From Didymodactylos carnosus (lineage: Eukaryota; Rotifera; Eurotatoria; Philodinida; Philodinidae), in assembly GCA_905250885.1 (NCBI GenBank), contig CAJNOQ010000147.1:1-64000 (forward strand): a DNA stretch of 64,000 bases, given 5' to 3'. Below are positions 16,575 to 29,471 of the stretch, one piece after another. Under the pieces are notes generated by a model. The model saw only the letters and a program-made list of their open reading frames with translations. It was not told the DNA's origin and searched no databases. The position numbers and the translations under genes were made by a program. How positions within the stretch are numbered: position 1 is the stretch's first letter; every line of letters starts with the position of its first letter.

Positions 16575-18312
16575 GTAAAAAAACAAAAGATGAAATACTC
16601 AACAGCAAAAACGATTTTTTTTAATTCTGTCAATACGTTGTATATGTGATACCTCAGACATAGAGGAAAGTGAGAATAAGGAAATCGTATTCGTTTTTTT
16701 TTACAGTCAATTCTTAACGGAAGAGGAAACGAAAAAAAGTTCATTTTTTTCTTCTTTTCTGTGTTCCTTCATTGCGACAATCCTACTAGCACAGATAGTT
16801 TCTCTTATATGGGTGAGTATGGTGAAGAATGAACACATAGAATGGAAAAAAGTTTTTCTTTTTCAAGACAATATCGATTATATGTACATTCGATATTTGA
16901 GATCTATACACATCTCAGCTCTTTACGTTACGCACTGTGGGTGATACTAATGACGTATCAAAGTATCCAAGCAATTCTTAAACATCGTTTATTCGAAATA
17001 GATTACCGTGTGTAACACCTCATTGTGTAAAAGAAGAAGTCGCAAAAAATATTTATACGACTATTTTACTCTATACTTACCTAAATATAACATCAACTGT
17101 ACCACACAAAAGCTATTCAGATAAAATTTACGTAAACTTACTTCAGTCAGTGTCTTCCGTTCTTTACCACAATTTTTTAATTTGATCCGTCCTTCTCGTG
17201 CCTGTATATTAATAAACTATATGGTTATGTTCAAACATCAGAAAAAGAATTGAATATTACCATATCTTCATCAATTTCATAATCTTCTTCAGTCATCCAT
17301 TCATTGAATTCCGCTGTGTCTAATATCCAATTAGCAGTAACATGCCATATTCCTTGAAATGTTTCATCTCGCTTTTCTGACTCTTCAGCATCCAAATTTG
17401 GTGCCCATATATCGTATGAATCCGGATAAAACCAATAATGTAAACGGCAATCTCGACCACGTTTTTCAACAACACGTACATATTCATCTAAAACCATAAA
17501 ACTGAAAAAAAGGAAAAATAAAATATAAAAACAAACATACTCTCTCTTTCACTATCAATATCACGTTTTTCATCTAGCGGAGGATAAACAATATGATCAG
17601 CATCATCTTCATTAGATGCTACTTTTCCATTATGTTTTTCAATCATCTGTTTCAATTGTATTTGTAATTTTTTATCAATTTCTGGACGTAAATAACAAAT
17701 GGGTAATGTCAACACATTTTTATCAATTAATAGTTTTTGGACATGCTGAAATAATTTTATAGTCTCATGACTTGAATGTGATGCTAAATCAAGTTTTTTC
17801 CTATGAAAAAGCAAACAATAAAAATGAGACTATAAATAATAGAAAAATTATTACTCAATTTACATACCAGTTGTGAGTAGATTTATACATATAACATCCG
17901 AGGATAATGTGATATAGAGCTCCAGTTTCACGAAAATCAAGAAAACATTCCATCTAAGCAAAGTAGCAGAATTAAGAACCGTGAAGATGATTAAAACTGT
18001 TTTTAACATACTGGAATTCTAGTTAGCTGTGCATCATGAGTATTTCTCCCCAGGTTTTCCTCTTGAAATTGCAATACTTGTAACACAAATTGTGCCAAAC
18101 TCTCCTTGGTTAATTGTTCATCCCCGAAGTACTGATAAAAATAATAGAAAATATAAAATAAGATTCAGCAACTACCAAAGTCATAGACAAACCTTTTTTA
18201 AATCCTTTTTCTGGAACCATTTTCGGATTGTATCAAACTGAGCCAGAGTATCTGGTGATTCAAAAAACTTTACATTTGGATTACCATCTTTTTTTCGTAT
18301 TGTAATGCTCAT
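12400..18312 (-). CDS. SMARCC: SWI/SNF core scaffold SMARCC (BAF155/170, Moira, Swi3)
   Basis: This is the dimeric scaffold subunit of nuclear BAF/PBAF chromatin remodellers. Exons in order: 18193-18312, 18012-18131, 17868-17953, 17541-17800, 17261-17487, 17142-17201, 16203-16339, 16018-16133, 15874-15959, 15617-15807, 15446-15559, 15210-15372, 15043-15153, 14928-14985, 14735-14866, 14405-14677, 14226-14353, 13918-14163, 13563-13697, 12535-12991 and 12400-12479. They total 3300 nt, 1099 aa, with phase kept throughout. Domains: N-terminal module with [12 protein letters not shown] (about 1-270); SWIRM (about 427-520; [34 protein letters not shown]); SANT (about 604-655; [20 protein letters not shown]); a conserved block [20 protein letters not shown]; an alanine-rich linker; the leucine zipper (about 877-921; [20 protein letters not shown]); and a Q/S/T/P-rich tail. 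The ATG follows an ATATCAG acceptor. Confidence 0.97.
13140..13298. mobile_element. MITE-like inverted repeat in a SMARCC intron
   Basis: A 159-bp element has imperfect terminal inverted repeats of about 35 bp (GTTGTCTCATTAGTGATGGC against GACACCACTAATGACACAAC-type sequence) and is flanked on both sides by TA. It sits in the 571-nt intron 12992-13562, one of the longest of the gene. TA flanks suggest a Tc1/mariner-type target, but TA is common in this AT-rich DNA. Confidence 0.55.
16541..16572. repeat. ATT trinucleotide microsatellite
   Basis: About ten copies of the ATT triplet lie in the 802-nt SMARCC intron 16340-17141, the gene's longest. No other feature is clear in that intron. Confidence 0.9.
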
Positions 18313-20987
18313 TATTCAACTGATATCAGCACTACTGTGCAGATAATAGTACTTTCTAAAATCCAAATGAATACTTCCGATACGGTGTACAGTCAACAGT
18401 CCTTATATCAAAACTCTAAAAACTAGAAAAGTACATCGTTTTGTATGTGACAATAAAACAGCCATGAATTGCAAGAGATTAAACAGTCATGAACATGCAT
18501 TATCTGTGTTTTTAGGTAATTCAGAAAATCCATATTCAGGCCAACAAGAACTTTACTGTGCTTTTTGTTGAAGTGGCAGTAACAAACAATTGTTATAGAA
18601 TTGTTAAGTTACGATTACGATATTTATTATTCTATATTATAGAAGGCGCTACAATTATAATTATTTCAAAAATCGTAACTTAAAAGAATCAAAACAGGAA
18701 ATGAAATCTTATCCGTATTTCCAGTTTCAAAGTATACTGAGACTTTTAGATTGAAGATACACTGTACTTTAAACTCTGTAAAAAAAGTATATTGTATTGT
18801 GTAAACTTGAAAAGTCGCATTTACACTTTGGTTTTTAATAGAATTTTTTCCAATCTGAATGAAAAACAATCTTAACTTACAGAAATTCTTTCTCACATTC
18901 TAGAAAACGACTGATAGTATAACATTTCCCGAGGTCAATACGTGACAACTGTTAGTTTCCCTTGGATAGTTCGACTGTACTTGTTTGTCGAGAAAATTAG
19001 ACGAAAACATAGTTTCTTTCTTTCTCATATTTCATGCGCAGGCATTTTTATAACTCACACATTTAGAAAATAAAATCTAATCTCGTACACTGCGTTTGGA
19101 AAAACAAAATGTATGTTTACATGATGCTACTAAATCTCATTAGAAACACTGAATCACATTTTGTTTTCAAATTCGAAAAGTTTACCCAACGAATTTGTTC
19201 CTAAAAAATGAAAACGTGAAAAAATAATGTGATCAGATATTACTATGCATATCATTAGGATGCAAAACTGTAAACTGAGCAGACGACTACCGTCTCGTTC
19301 TTGACCTTAAAACCATCTCCAAGTTTTTATGCAAGGAGAGGGAGCGAGCAAAAGTTTCCTGACTGGAAGTAAGTGTTTAGAAAAAATAATGTCTGCTCGT
19401 GTGTGTGGCTGTCCTTGTTTTTTGTTTGATCAGTTAATCAACCAATAGAAATATAGAAATAGTGATGTCGCTCGTTGACAGAAAGAAAAGATTTGCTTAC
19501 ACATGAAAGAAGTTTAACTTTTGCCTAATAGGCAAGAGAATAAATTAATGTGATATATTTGCAGCATGCAACTTCAGATGGAGAATGCAATGGTGCTATG
19601 AGAAAATCTGTGCGAGGTCTTCAGAAACCTTTTAGATTTCTAATGGTTTTTGATGTCATGTGGGATGAAGGATGAAGATGGTTTTCAGTAATGCGGATCA
19701 TAGCTACTTAACATTCCGTGACTGGTCAAAGATAAGTAGAGGGAGTAGATAAATCTGATGTAGTCTGGATACTTTTAGGAACAATGTAATGCACAACGTA
19801 ATATAAAGCTAAAACATTTTCTGGACACCCGCTGAAGATCCGAAGGGAGGCTGCAAGTATTTCTGATCAATTCGCCATGACAGACCATCTGTATTCTGTA
19901 AGTTTTATAATGCGCAGATGACTTTTTTTGTGTTATCAAAATGGACTGATTTCCGGCGACGTCTGTTTCGCAACTTCAGAAATGTTTGCTTACTTTGTTT
20001 CCTCTGTATCAGTAATTATTTTTTCACTCATCTCTTTGAATATTTTCTCTGTTGTGCAAAAAATAATTTTGTACTTTTCTCTCTTGTCATTCGCTTATCC
20101 ATAGAATACAATATCTGCCAGACATTTCTCCGTATTTTGCGCACACACAGCAGACACACAGACAAACAACCTAACCATTTTGTAAGACTCTAGACTAAAG
20201 TCAAGGGAAAATGACGTGAAGCCTTACGAAATAGAATAAATAAATTACAATAATGAACTGACAACAGGCTGTGGGCAAGACAAACTGTAACATATAAGTG
20301 TTTCAGAAGTGAGAGAACTGAAAAACGGAACAAGTAAAAATATTTATTGAGAGAGCATGGGAAGGCCGGGAAAAAAATTTTGAGGGGAATAATAAACTTT
20401 TTACAGTAGTACATACATAAAAATGCTTCCCAGGTAAACTTACACGCTTTAAACTTGCCATGGTCACGCTAGATTTGCCCCAGGCAGGACACGTTATGTG
20501 GCCGTGGGTGTGCCATGTGTGTGGCAAAGCCACGCCGTGACTTGCAAAAAGTCTTGTCCGCTCGCAATACCATGTAGTCTGTTTTTCTGGCTGATTTTTA
20601 CGTCGTTATTCAAGGGGTTATTTCTGATTCCTTACAAAACTATGGTTTTTGTATAAACCTCATGGTTTTTCTGCAAATTTTCAAAGGAAAGCAGAAAAAA
20701 ATTGAAGAAGGTAGCTAGTCAAGAAAATTGTGTCTAATCGATCTGTAACTTTGAGCAAGCACTACTTATTTTCTAGACTTGATTTCACCATACCAACTTG
20801 TACTTTTCTTGGAGACATGATGCCAATTTTCGTATTAAGCAGTTACGCTTCGTGAGCAAAAAATATTCTGTTATGGCACGAATAAGCTAAGGTTTTCCTG
20901 TTCCACCTTGACCCGGTACACACTTCAATAATTGGTCTTGTTTATCACCTGTTGAAAATAGTAAAATTGATACCTTAGTATGTAATG
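18313..20987. other. Gene-poor stretch upstream of SMARCC
   Basis: No supported exon. The SMARCC promoter presumably lies near 18313-19000, but no clear element stands out. A locally GC-richer patch at about 20440-20540 contains short self-complementary words (TGGCAAAGCCACG) and may be repeat debris. Confidence 0.4.
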
Positions 20988-21313
20988 TCTACTATTTGCT
21001 TGTGTGTGTATTTTTCAAATAGAAGAGTGCCACGAGCTTGCGATTGTCTCATTTTGCGACGAAAAGTATGCTTAACATGATGAATTGCGTCAGAGTTTTC
21101 CAGATTCTTGATTATAGAGATATATCACCAGAGACGGAGATACACATTGTTCAAGAGTAGTGCTGAATATCTTTGCAATATCTCCATAATCAAGAATCTA
21201 GAAAACTCTGACACAATTCATTATATTAAGCATACTTTTCGTCACAAAATGAGACAATCGCAGGCTCCTGGCACTCTTCTATTTGAAAAATATACACACA
21301 ACCAAATAGTAAA
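20988..21313. repeat. Foldback repeat with ~128-bp arms
   Basis: The arms at about 20988-21117 and 21186-21313 are inverted copies with scattered mismatches; both contain GAAAAGTATGCTTAA-like and AGAATCT/AGATTCT words. A loop of about 68 bp separates them. No target duplication was recognised. Confidence 0.8.
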
Positions 21314-21507
21314 AAAAGCATCAGACGTTTTCAGGCGAGTTACGTGGAATGGCCGCCATACAATACTCCTTCAGACTGTAAATTGTATTTAAGTATACGA
21401 AACAGAATTCTCAGTTTTATCAAACACTTTTATATGGTTCATGTTTACAAGCAGATATTTCAGAAATCGACCTAATTTCTGTACATGAAAACGGTCTTCA
21501 TATATCA

Positions 21508-22755
21508 GAACCAAAGTGACGTTAAATTAGATAAACTACGAGCCACTGCACCGAAGACTTTAAACAGCAACAAAAACCAAATATTATTATTTTATTCTTC
21601 GTCACCAAATAATAATACATTACACATTTTTGTTTATTATTTGATGCTTGAGAGCTTTCGCTCTGCTGCTTTCTTTTTTAATGAAAATAACGATTAGCAG
21701 AGGATCTTTTCACACATAATTTGGAAGTTGCTAAGGAAGATTCTACCAGCATCCGTCTACCAACAATCGTAGAAACAGGTTTCAAAACGAAACAATTCTA
21801 TTTCTTTTCATCTGGTCGTTATGAAATTTTTGAATAAAATAAGCGCATTTCAACGACTATTAGTACCGTTTGCAAACGCGTTTAAATGGCTCTTTTACCG
21901 ATCATTATCTAACACATCCAGTAAAAACACGTTTTTTATGCTGTTTTTAATGATTTTTTCTTATCTGAGTGGCGCAATGTATCGAAGTGACTTGATATCT
22001 TACAAAATGCCGTGCAAAAGTGTTAGATTCGGAGGGGAAAAATTTTAAAATAGAATGTTCAGTCAGCACAGTTTTTCACTTGCATTATAATTGTTGGACA
22101 GCGAACAGAGATATGGCAGACACTTTTCCCTTTCTAATCTTATCAAACAAGAGGCATACAAGTATTGGGAAAGAAATTTAGTTTATCTCAAAAAAACGAC
22201 CACTACACGATACAAACGTCATGAATAGAAAAAATTTTGTATCCTTGTGTCTCGTATATCTTTCCGTATATCATAGCTGAGGATGATCTATCTTTAATAA
22301 GTCGAAAAGCCCGGAACATGAAAGATTCATATTGTTGATCTCATATTTTTACATCAATGTATAGAGGACGTTTTTTTACACATACCTCAGTAACGATAGC
22401 AAAGTGTTCAAGAAAGGAAACCAGATCCAAAAATCATAATTTGCATCGAAAATTCTTTAAAACATCCAATCAGTTGCGTTTCTCCAACGCAGCAGAGGGA
22501 TGTTTTATCAATATTATTAGGGTACCATTTAGATCCACCATTTATACAAACATTAAAGTCTAAAAAATGTCGATGCTCTATTCGTGTAGGGCATAGAAAA
22601 TTACAAAAACGTGTTGTGGTCGTTTTTTTGAGATAAATTAATAATATTTGGTTTTTGTTGCTATTTAAAGTCTTCAGTGCAGTTGCTCGTAGTTCATCTA
22701 ATTTAGCGTCACTCTGGTTCTTCCAAATTATGTGTGGAAAGATCCTCTGCTAATC
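21508..22755. repeat. Rearranged repeat element with several inverted segments
   Basis: Three segment pairs are inverted copies: 21508-21589 with 22639-22720 (82 bp each), 21692-21724 with 22723-22755, and about 22177-22203 with 22613-22639. The order of the first two differs between the sides, so it is not a simple hairpin. The right-hand unit read on the minus strand and the left-hand unit read on the plus strand share a short frame (LDELRATALKTLNSNKNQIL). I do not recognise the family. Confidence 0.65.
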
Positions 22756-23435
22756 CGCTGTTTATTATGCACTTAAAAAGTAGTAAAGTACAACGAAAAT
22801 ATTGCTGCATGTTATGAAAAGATAGAATAGTAACTGATAGATCATAACATAGTTAGTTGGTAAAAGAAAAAGAGAAATAGATTCAAAGAATACATCATGT
22901 CATCGAGGTGATACTCTATGAAAAAAAGAATTTCCGGTACTGGTGTACATCAGCGCCTATAAAATAAGGTATACTTGTAATATTTCAAATGCCTTTTTAA
23001 TGTCATCTTTCCCTTCTAATAAGAGAAGTGATGCAATGTTGCATAGTTTTGGCATGGTAAATATGGTACTGATAACCATCAATGCCACGCATTTCAATTA
23101 ATATAAAATTAAGTAAAATCAACTATAATAAAGATGAATTCGGATTATGCTGTTAGTGAAATATTGTCCCTAAATAACAAATAAAACAAGATATAGTAAA
23201 TTATCACATGTTTAAAATAGAATAACGTTTATCCGACATAACAGAAAAAAGTACAAAACAATAGGCTTAATTCTTATGGTAGTTAAGCGTGCACTCCAAT
23301 TCTAAATTTAATTCAGCAGAGGATAATTAGTGTGTGTCATAGTGATTTCATTGGTCCTTCTAAATCATAATGAGCATTGCACTTCTTCTCTTTCACAGTG
23401 ATAGAACTTTTTTCTGTTCTAATCAAATTGTTTAG

Positions 23436-25511
23436 ATGAGTGTATTAATGATACGGACATTTCAGCCGTTGCTGAAAGGTGTCCAGTATCAGTCTTCTAG
23501 TCAACTTAAAACGTTCAAAATAATTCAATATTTCTCAAATGTTTGTTATCGTCACAATCATGTAAATATTTTTTGTCAATCCTGTTTGAATATGTTGTCA
23601 TTATTTAATGTCTTATAGACTTATCTATCAAAATTTCGAAAATCAATAATATCAATAAATAAAACTTACATTAACGTCATCAAGGTATGTATAAACTGTC
23701 TAATAATTAGAAAAAGAATTTCATGAAGTTAATCGCTTATCCATAGCAAAGTGTAACAAGTTTCCGTTGATGGACTGTTCATTTTTTAGTTTCAGCAGCA
23801 GTTGCTAAACGTTAATGAAAAACGTTTTCCTTATTTCAGCGTAAATGGCATGCAGGTCATGCTGGTTCATTCACCGAAGATCTCGGTATAAAAGATAAAC
23901 CGATATCGACAGGTTACGTACTCCGTGCTATGTTCGAATTTATCTGGCCAAAAAATGGAAAACAAGTTAAAATTCGTGTTTTAATCGCTCTATCACTACT
24001 ATTATTGTCTAAAGTAAGTCGAATAAATGTATTTAACAAGCGATAATCATTATTCTTTTAATCTTTAGTTATTGAATATCAGTGTACCATTTATGTTCAA
24101 ATATTTGATTGATGAATTAAACAAAGGTCACACATTAAAAGTTGATACAACTGAATCGGCAATACTATCAATGGTAACTGCACTGCTTATTGGCTGTAAG
24201 ATTTTTTTGATTCTCGTTATTTGTCAATATGTCATCATTATTTATTAATTATATTTAATTTTTTTGTTTTGTTTTAAAGATGGTGCTGCTCGCGCTGGTG
24301 CTGCCTTATTCGGTGAATTACGGAATGCCATCTTTGCGAATGTAGCTCATCGAAGTATACGTGAATTAGCTAAAAGAGTGTTTTCTCATATACATAAGTT
24401 GGATTTAAGTTTCCATCTTGGCAGACAAACTGGTGCACTATCAAAAGCAATTGATCGTGGAACAAAGTAAGACATTCTATTTACACACTATTAATTATTA
24501 TTGTTTTTTTTTATCTTCTCTAGAGGAATTAGTTTCATATTATCTGCACTTGTCTTTAACATTGTACCCACGATATTTGAAGTTGGTCTTGTTAGTGGAG
24601 TACTTGTAAGTGATCTTCTTGATGTTGATAATGTATTTGGGTCAATATTTATTTATTTTAGTGGTATAAATTCGGATTATCTTATGCTGCAGTCGCCATT
24701 GGATGCATTACAGGTTACACAGCTTATACTTTCGCTGTAACTCAATGGAGGTAAGCGAAGGATCTTGAATTTCATTAATCGTATGTACATAATACATATA
24801 TAGATAATATTGTAATCGTGCTTAGCATGATAGAATTTTATAATTATGTCATATGTATTAGGGTATAAACAGACTTTGTCGTCTTTCATCTTTTTTTTGG
24901 TTTTCTTATTTGTATCTAGAACGAAATTTCGTGTTAATATGAATAAAGCTGATAATGAAGCGGGCAACAAAGCGATTGATTCATTAATCAACTTTGAAAC
25001 AGTGAAGGTAAAATGCGACATATTATCATTACTTTCGAAACTTACTTTAATCAACATAACGTAATCTATTCTAGTATTTTAATAATGAAGAACACGAAAT
25101 AGAAAGATATGGTAAAGTATTATCACAATACGAGATAGCATCAATTAAAACTCAAACCAGTTTAGCAATGTTAAATTTTGGACAAAATGCTATATTTAGT
25201 TTGGGTCTTACTGGTATCATGCTTTTAGCTGCGAGTGGTATTACAGACGGTAAATACAAAACACTTCCATTGTAACAGGCTTCTGATCAATCTATTTATA
25301 ACTTTCAGGAAGTATGACTGTTGGTGATTTAGTTGCTGTAAACGGTCTCATATTTCAATTGTCAATGCCGCTAACGTTTTTGGGCTCCGTTTATCGTGAA
25401 GTAAAACAGTCTGTTACCGATATGGAAACCATGTTTCGGTTAACGATGATCAAATCGGCAGTGAAAGTATATCATTTTATCTTCTTTTATTCTTGGATTT
25501 TTTGCGAATAG

Positions 25512-25542
<31 letters not shown>

Positions 25543-26599
25543 GGATAAAGAAAACGCTCCTCCGTTTCAAATTAGTCATACTGCATCATCGATTGTATTC
25601 GACAATGTTACATTTGGTTACTTAAAAGAACAAAAGATTTTAGATAAACTTACCTTTGAAGTTCCTTCAGGAAAGAAAGTAGCAATCGTGGGTGGTTCTG
25701 GTTCTGGGTAAGCATACTATAACATATTTTGATCAACAACTGTTCTATCTATTTTCCAATATAGAAAATCGACTATCATTCGTTTATTATATCGTTTTTA
25801 TGATCCTCAAGATGGTGAAATACGTATAAATAATGAAAATATTCAACATGTCTCGTTATCTAGTTTAAGAAAAGCGATTGGTATTGTACCTCAAGTATGT
25901 CATGAGCACTTATTTTAATTTAATTAGAATACATCAATTAAGTTAATTTTTGTTTTTTGTTAGGATACTGTTCTTTTTCACGATACAATACTATACAATA
26001 TTAATTACGGTAATTTAAAAGCAACAAAAGAACAAGTCTATGAAGCTGCTAAATTAGCTGAAGTACATAACGCTATAATGAGAATGCCCAAACAATATGA
26101 TACAATGGTTGGTGAAAGAGGATTAAAATTATCAGGTATTTCTTTTTCGGATACATTTGTTTTTATTTTCGTTGCCAAAATACTAAATGTTCTTTAGGGG
26201 GTGAAAAACAGCGAATTGCAATAGCACGCGCATTGCTTAAAGATCCAATTGTTTTAGTTTATGATGAAGCTACCGCACATCTTGACACTGTAACTGAACA
26301 GGTTTGATCAATGTTTTGTCTTCTCTTACTGTTATCATTCATCGTACTTTTCTTTGGTTCTTTAATAGGCTATTTTAAAATCATTACGTACATTAACTAA
26401 AAATCGTACATCTATTGTTATTGCTCATCGTCTCAGTACCGTTATTGATTGTGATCATATTGTAATTTTGGAAAAAGGAAAAGTACTTGAACAGGGTAGT
26501 CATGCAGAATTAATGGCAAACGACAAAGGTTATTATACATCGCTATGGAACAGTCAACAAAATAGTACCGTTTTGAATGATAAAAACGACAATATATAA
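23436..26599 (+). CDS. ABCB7: Mitochondrial ABC half-transporter ABCB7/Atm1
   Basis: ABCB7/Atm1 exports a glutathione/persulfide compound from the mitochondrial matrix for cytosolic Fe-S assembly. Exons: 23436-23540, 23840-24013, 24069-24195, 24280-24466, 24524-24605, 24662-24750, 24920-25007, 25075-25249, 25309-25466, 25544-25707, 25765-25894, 25964-26135, 26198-26301 and 26369-26599; 1986 nt, 661 aa. A basic presequence of about 35 residues suits mitochondrial import. The membrane domain carries family motifs [19 protein letters not shown] and [20 protein letters not shown]. The ATPase domain has Walker A GGSGSGKST (about 443-452), signature LSGGE (549-553), Walker B IVLVYDE and H-loop His605. 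The D-loop region reads TAHLD where the family has TSSLD, and the human-type CxC tail is absent. The ATG directly follows a TTTAG acceptor. Confidence 0.97.
25517..25543. repeat. TA microsatellite at a splice acceptor
   Basis: A (TA)n run ends in the TAG acceptor of ABCB7 exon 10, replacing the usual pyrimidine tract. Confidence 0.85.
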
Positions 26600-27869
26600 G
26601 CAAAAGTTGTAATAATAAATGATGATTCCACAACTGAATGATATTTTCTACTGAATTATTTTTCTAGCCTTTTTTCTCATGAAAAAATGTGAAAGATCAC
26701 TCTAAATGACATTATAGTACATTTTAGCTTATCTCTTGTCTCTCGTGATTCATAATACATACTGTGTAAGTCAAAATATTTTATTTTCTTAGCTATTCTG
26801 TTTTTTTTATGTATAGTTAAGAAACAGTGAAATATGACGTTTTGAACATAAATTAAATTTCTTAAATATACGTGCATCTGTGTTGTGAAAAAATAACTCT
26901 TGGTGATTCGATTATAAGCCATTTTTCTGACATATTTGAAAAACGTTTTTATGGGTTTTTTTTATAATGAAGAAGAAAACATATTGTTTTTATACTTTTT
27001 AGTAGATATGAAATGAATTTATACTGTTCAAATGGACTTCTCAAAACCGACATTGACGATATCTGAAGAGGCATCTGTTATTTGATAGATTTTTAGTGTA
27101 TTGAAATTTTTTTGTATAGTTGCGTTGTCTTGTAATTTGAGCACCTATTTCACAAAGGCACATGCCCCTAGTAGATTTTGAGAAGCTCTTATTTTCGGAT
27201 AAATAAGTAAAGAATGCATTGAATATAAATGCTTTTGTTTTGTCTACTTTTTCCTAGTTTTTGATTGCTGCTGATGATTTTCCCTTACCGGCTGAAACCA
27301 TTCGTCCTTTGAGAAAATAGCAAATTGATCAAAAAGAAATTCAGACCAACAATCGTCAAAAAAAAAAACAGTATAATATAAATATTTGGTATAAAGGGAT
27401 TATTCTCATGTATTTATTTTGTGTATTAATTTATTCAACAGATTAAGTCAATTTTGCTATGATAAACAAAATTTTACCTACTAATGCTATAACTGACTAT
27501 CTGCATTTTCTAATTAAAACTTAGTTTAATATATTAACTTTTGCAAACTGTTGTCGTATATAAAAATTTTGATATTGTTTTTTAAAACAACTTTGTAGAT
27601 ATATAGATATATAACTCGAATAAACTGCTCTTTAAGATTGTATTTGAACTGTTCAATTTTTTAATAAAACAAATGCAAAATATCTTCTATGAATCGGTAA
27701 CTTAATGAAAGTGTATCTGACAAATCCGGTCATTTTGATGCTGTACAAATTACAAAACGAAAACATTAAATAAAGAGTACAAATATTCTACAAAACATTT
27801 CTCTTCTTTTCTTGTGAATTTATAAATGCTGTTTATTTTAAACATAAACATTTAAATAAAAAGAAAATA
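26600..27869. other. ABCB7 3' region and spacer
   Basis: This holds the likely ABCB7 3' untranslated region and AT-rich spacer. No further exon is supported. Confidence 0.4.
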
Positions 27870-28241
27870 TTAAATAATATACTTAGTATGAAAAACTGTA
27901 CCGAAATTTTCGAATCGTTTTAAAACGTGATATAATTTAAAAAAAATTGAAAGAGAAATATGTCGACACATTATTTCACTATGTTTCCGTAATATTTCAC
28001 GACTTGAAGCAGACCGCAGTATTTGATTCCGCCTGTGTCTACCGATATTTATCTTGGATCTGATCTGACTAATTGCCGTTTTTTCAAGTCTACTAGACTG
28101 ACAAGTTGTGGCCTGACTTGTTTCGGGCTCTAGTGTAAGCTGCTTATATGAATTACACATATCAATAAGACAATAGAGGATATAAATAAATAGTACTGAA
28201 TTAAAAAAAAAAGGTATAACTGGAACAAAAACAATATTCAC
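27870..28241 (-). CDS. Uncertain 123-codon frame
   Basis: The frame begins with a hydrophobic, membrane-like stretch (about residues 1-30), followed by a basic and serine-rich part without low-complexity bias, so the composition is more coding-like than most spacer here. No motif is decisive. It loosely recalls a transmembrane helix plus cytoplasmic loop of a receptor, but I cannot support that. It may be a gene fragment or a chance frame. Confidence 0.2.
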   Translation of the reverse strand: MNIVFVPVIPFFFNSVLFIYILYCLIDMCNSYKQLTLEPETSQATTCQSSRLEKTAISQIRSKINIGRHRRNQILRSASSREILRKHSEIMCRHISLSIFFKLYHVLKRFENFGTVFHTKYII

Positions 28242-28880
28242 ACTTTTCCTGATCTCATGAAAAAATAAAATTTAAAATTCGACTTGATTTAATATTAAAT
28301 AGTTTGAAAATTGAATGTTTTTATTTGTTGTGAGTTATTAACTCATACATTTTAAAAATTTATTATCGTACATGGAATAAAAAGTTATTTACTCATGCTT
28401 TGTTATGAGTGCATCATAAAAAATATTAGCTTCATTTGAGTGATATAACAAGTATACAATCAGTGAAGCGTATAGGCACAAAAGGAAACAATTGCGCAGG
28501 CATTTTCTTTCTCGAAACCTCTTGTAAAATCCTGAACGTTATTGAGAAGGGATTTATTTTAACGAAACAATTTAAGAACTACACAAATAATAGTTAATCG
28601 TTCTTGAATCGAATATTTTTCCACAGTAAGTATAGTGGAGATAATAGTCAATATTTTGTAGTAACAACAAATTGTGTCCCTGATGAACAGTTAATTGCTA
28701 ATGATTGTTAAAAAAACTATTATACATGGATATCTTAAAGGTTTAGTCATTATAAATTCTATACATTCATCGATTATTTTTTTATCCTTGTTTATATCTC
28801 AATATTAACCATTTTTGTTTCCTAGAATTTTCAAATAGATGATTATATATTGCTAATAGACTTTTGCATATTATAGAACG

Positions 28881-29471
28881 ATGTCGTATCCTATTCAACA
28901 ACATTTTGGTATAAATAATCTTGATGATGCTCTGTTCGGTGGCGGAACGGGCTCAGGAAATCCAATTGGAGATGTCATGAGTATGGCACACAATATGATG
29001 AACAGTTTTCAAATGAATAGTGGGATGCATATGAATAGTGATCCGAATAATCCAAATGTAAAGGTTTTTGGTGTTAGTTCAATGAATGTTACTCAATTAG
29101 CACGAGGACCAGATGGACGACCTCATGTTATACAAGCACATGATGAAAAACGTATGGGTCCTAATGGAATATGGCAAACAAAAAAAGCTTTAAAAGATAG
29201 TGATCGTGGAATAGACAAAATGCAAGTTGGCTATTTTGTTGGTGATCAAGGAGAAATTGTGGAAAGACATTATGATCCAGCAACAGGTCAATATCGACAA
29301 AATGTTCAACACCGTGGCTATACTCAACCAAATTTTCGACAACAATGGCAACAACAAGCTCAACAAGCAGTGCGAGGACCACCACAGTCACAACAGCACC
29401 AATATCTTCCACAGGGTAGTCACCAACAACAAAGTTTACCAGCTCCATCACCATACCAATATCAGTATTGA
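28881..29471 (+). CDS. MLF: MLF family protein (myeloid leukemia factor)
   Basis: An intronless 196-aa gene. MLF proteins shuttle between nucleus and cytoplasm and bind COP9 signalosome and chaperone partners. The family core is at about residues 60-135: VFGVSSMNVTQLARGPDGR, then IWQTKKALKDSDRGIDKM and YFVGDQGEIVERHYDPATGQ, matching the MLF pattern of a TRK(A/V)(V/L)xDSxxGxxKM helix and a GD..(V)IE/R strand. The N-terminus is methionine- and glycine-rich, and the last 50 residues are glutamine-rich. The ATG lies 4 bases after an ATTATAG acceptor, so the mRNA may be trans-spliced. A polyadenylation-like AATAAA follows near 29541. Confidence 0.85.
   Translation: MSYPIQQHFGINNLDDALFGGGTGSGNPIGDVMSMAHNMMNSFQMNSGMHMNSDPNNPNVKVFGVSSMNVTQLARGPDGRPHVIQAHDEKRMGPNGIWQTKKALKDSDRGIDKMQVGYFVGDQGEIVERHYDPATGQYRQNVQHRGYTQPNFRQQWQQQAQQAVRGPPQSQQHQYLPQGSHQQQSLPAPSPYQYQY

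Noticed and set aside
19918-20193. 91-codon plus-strand frame rich in F, L and C
   Set aside because: Typical of chance frames in T-rich DNA; no start context, motif or partner exon.
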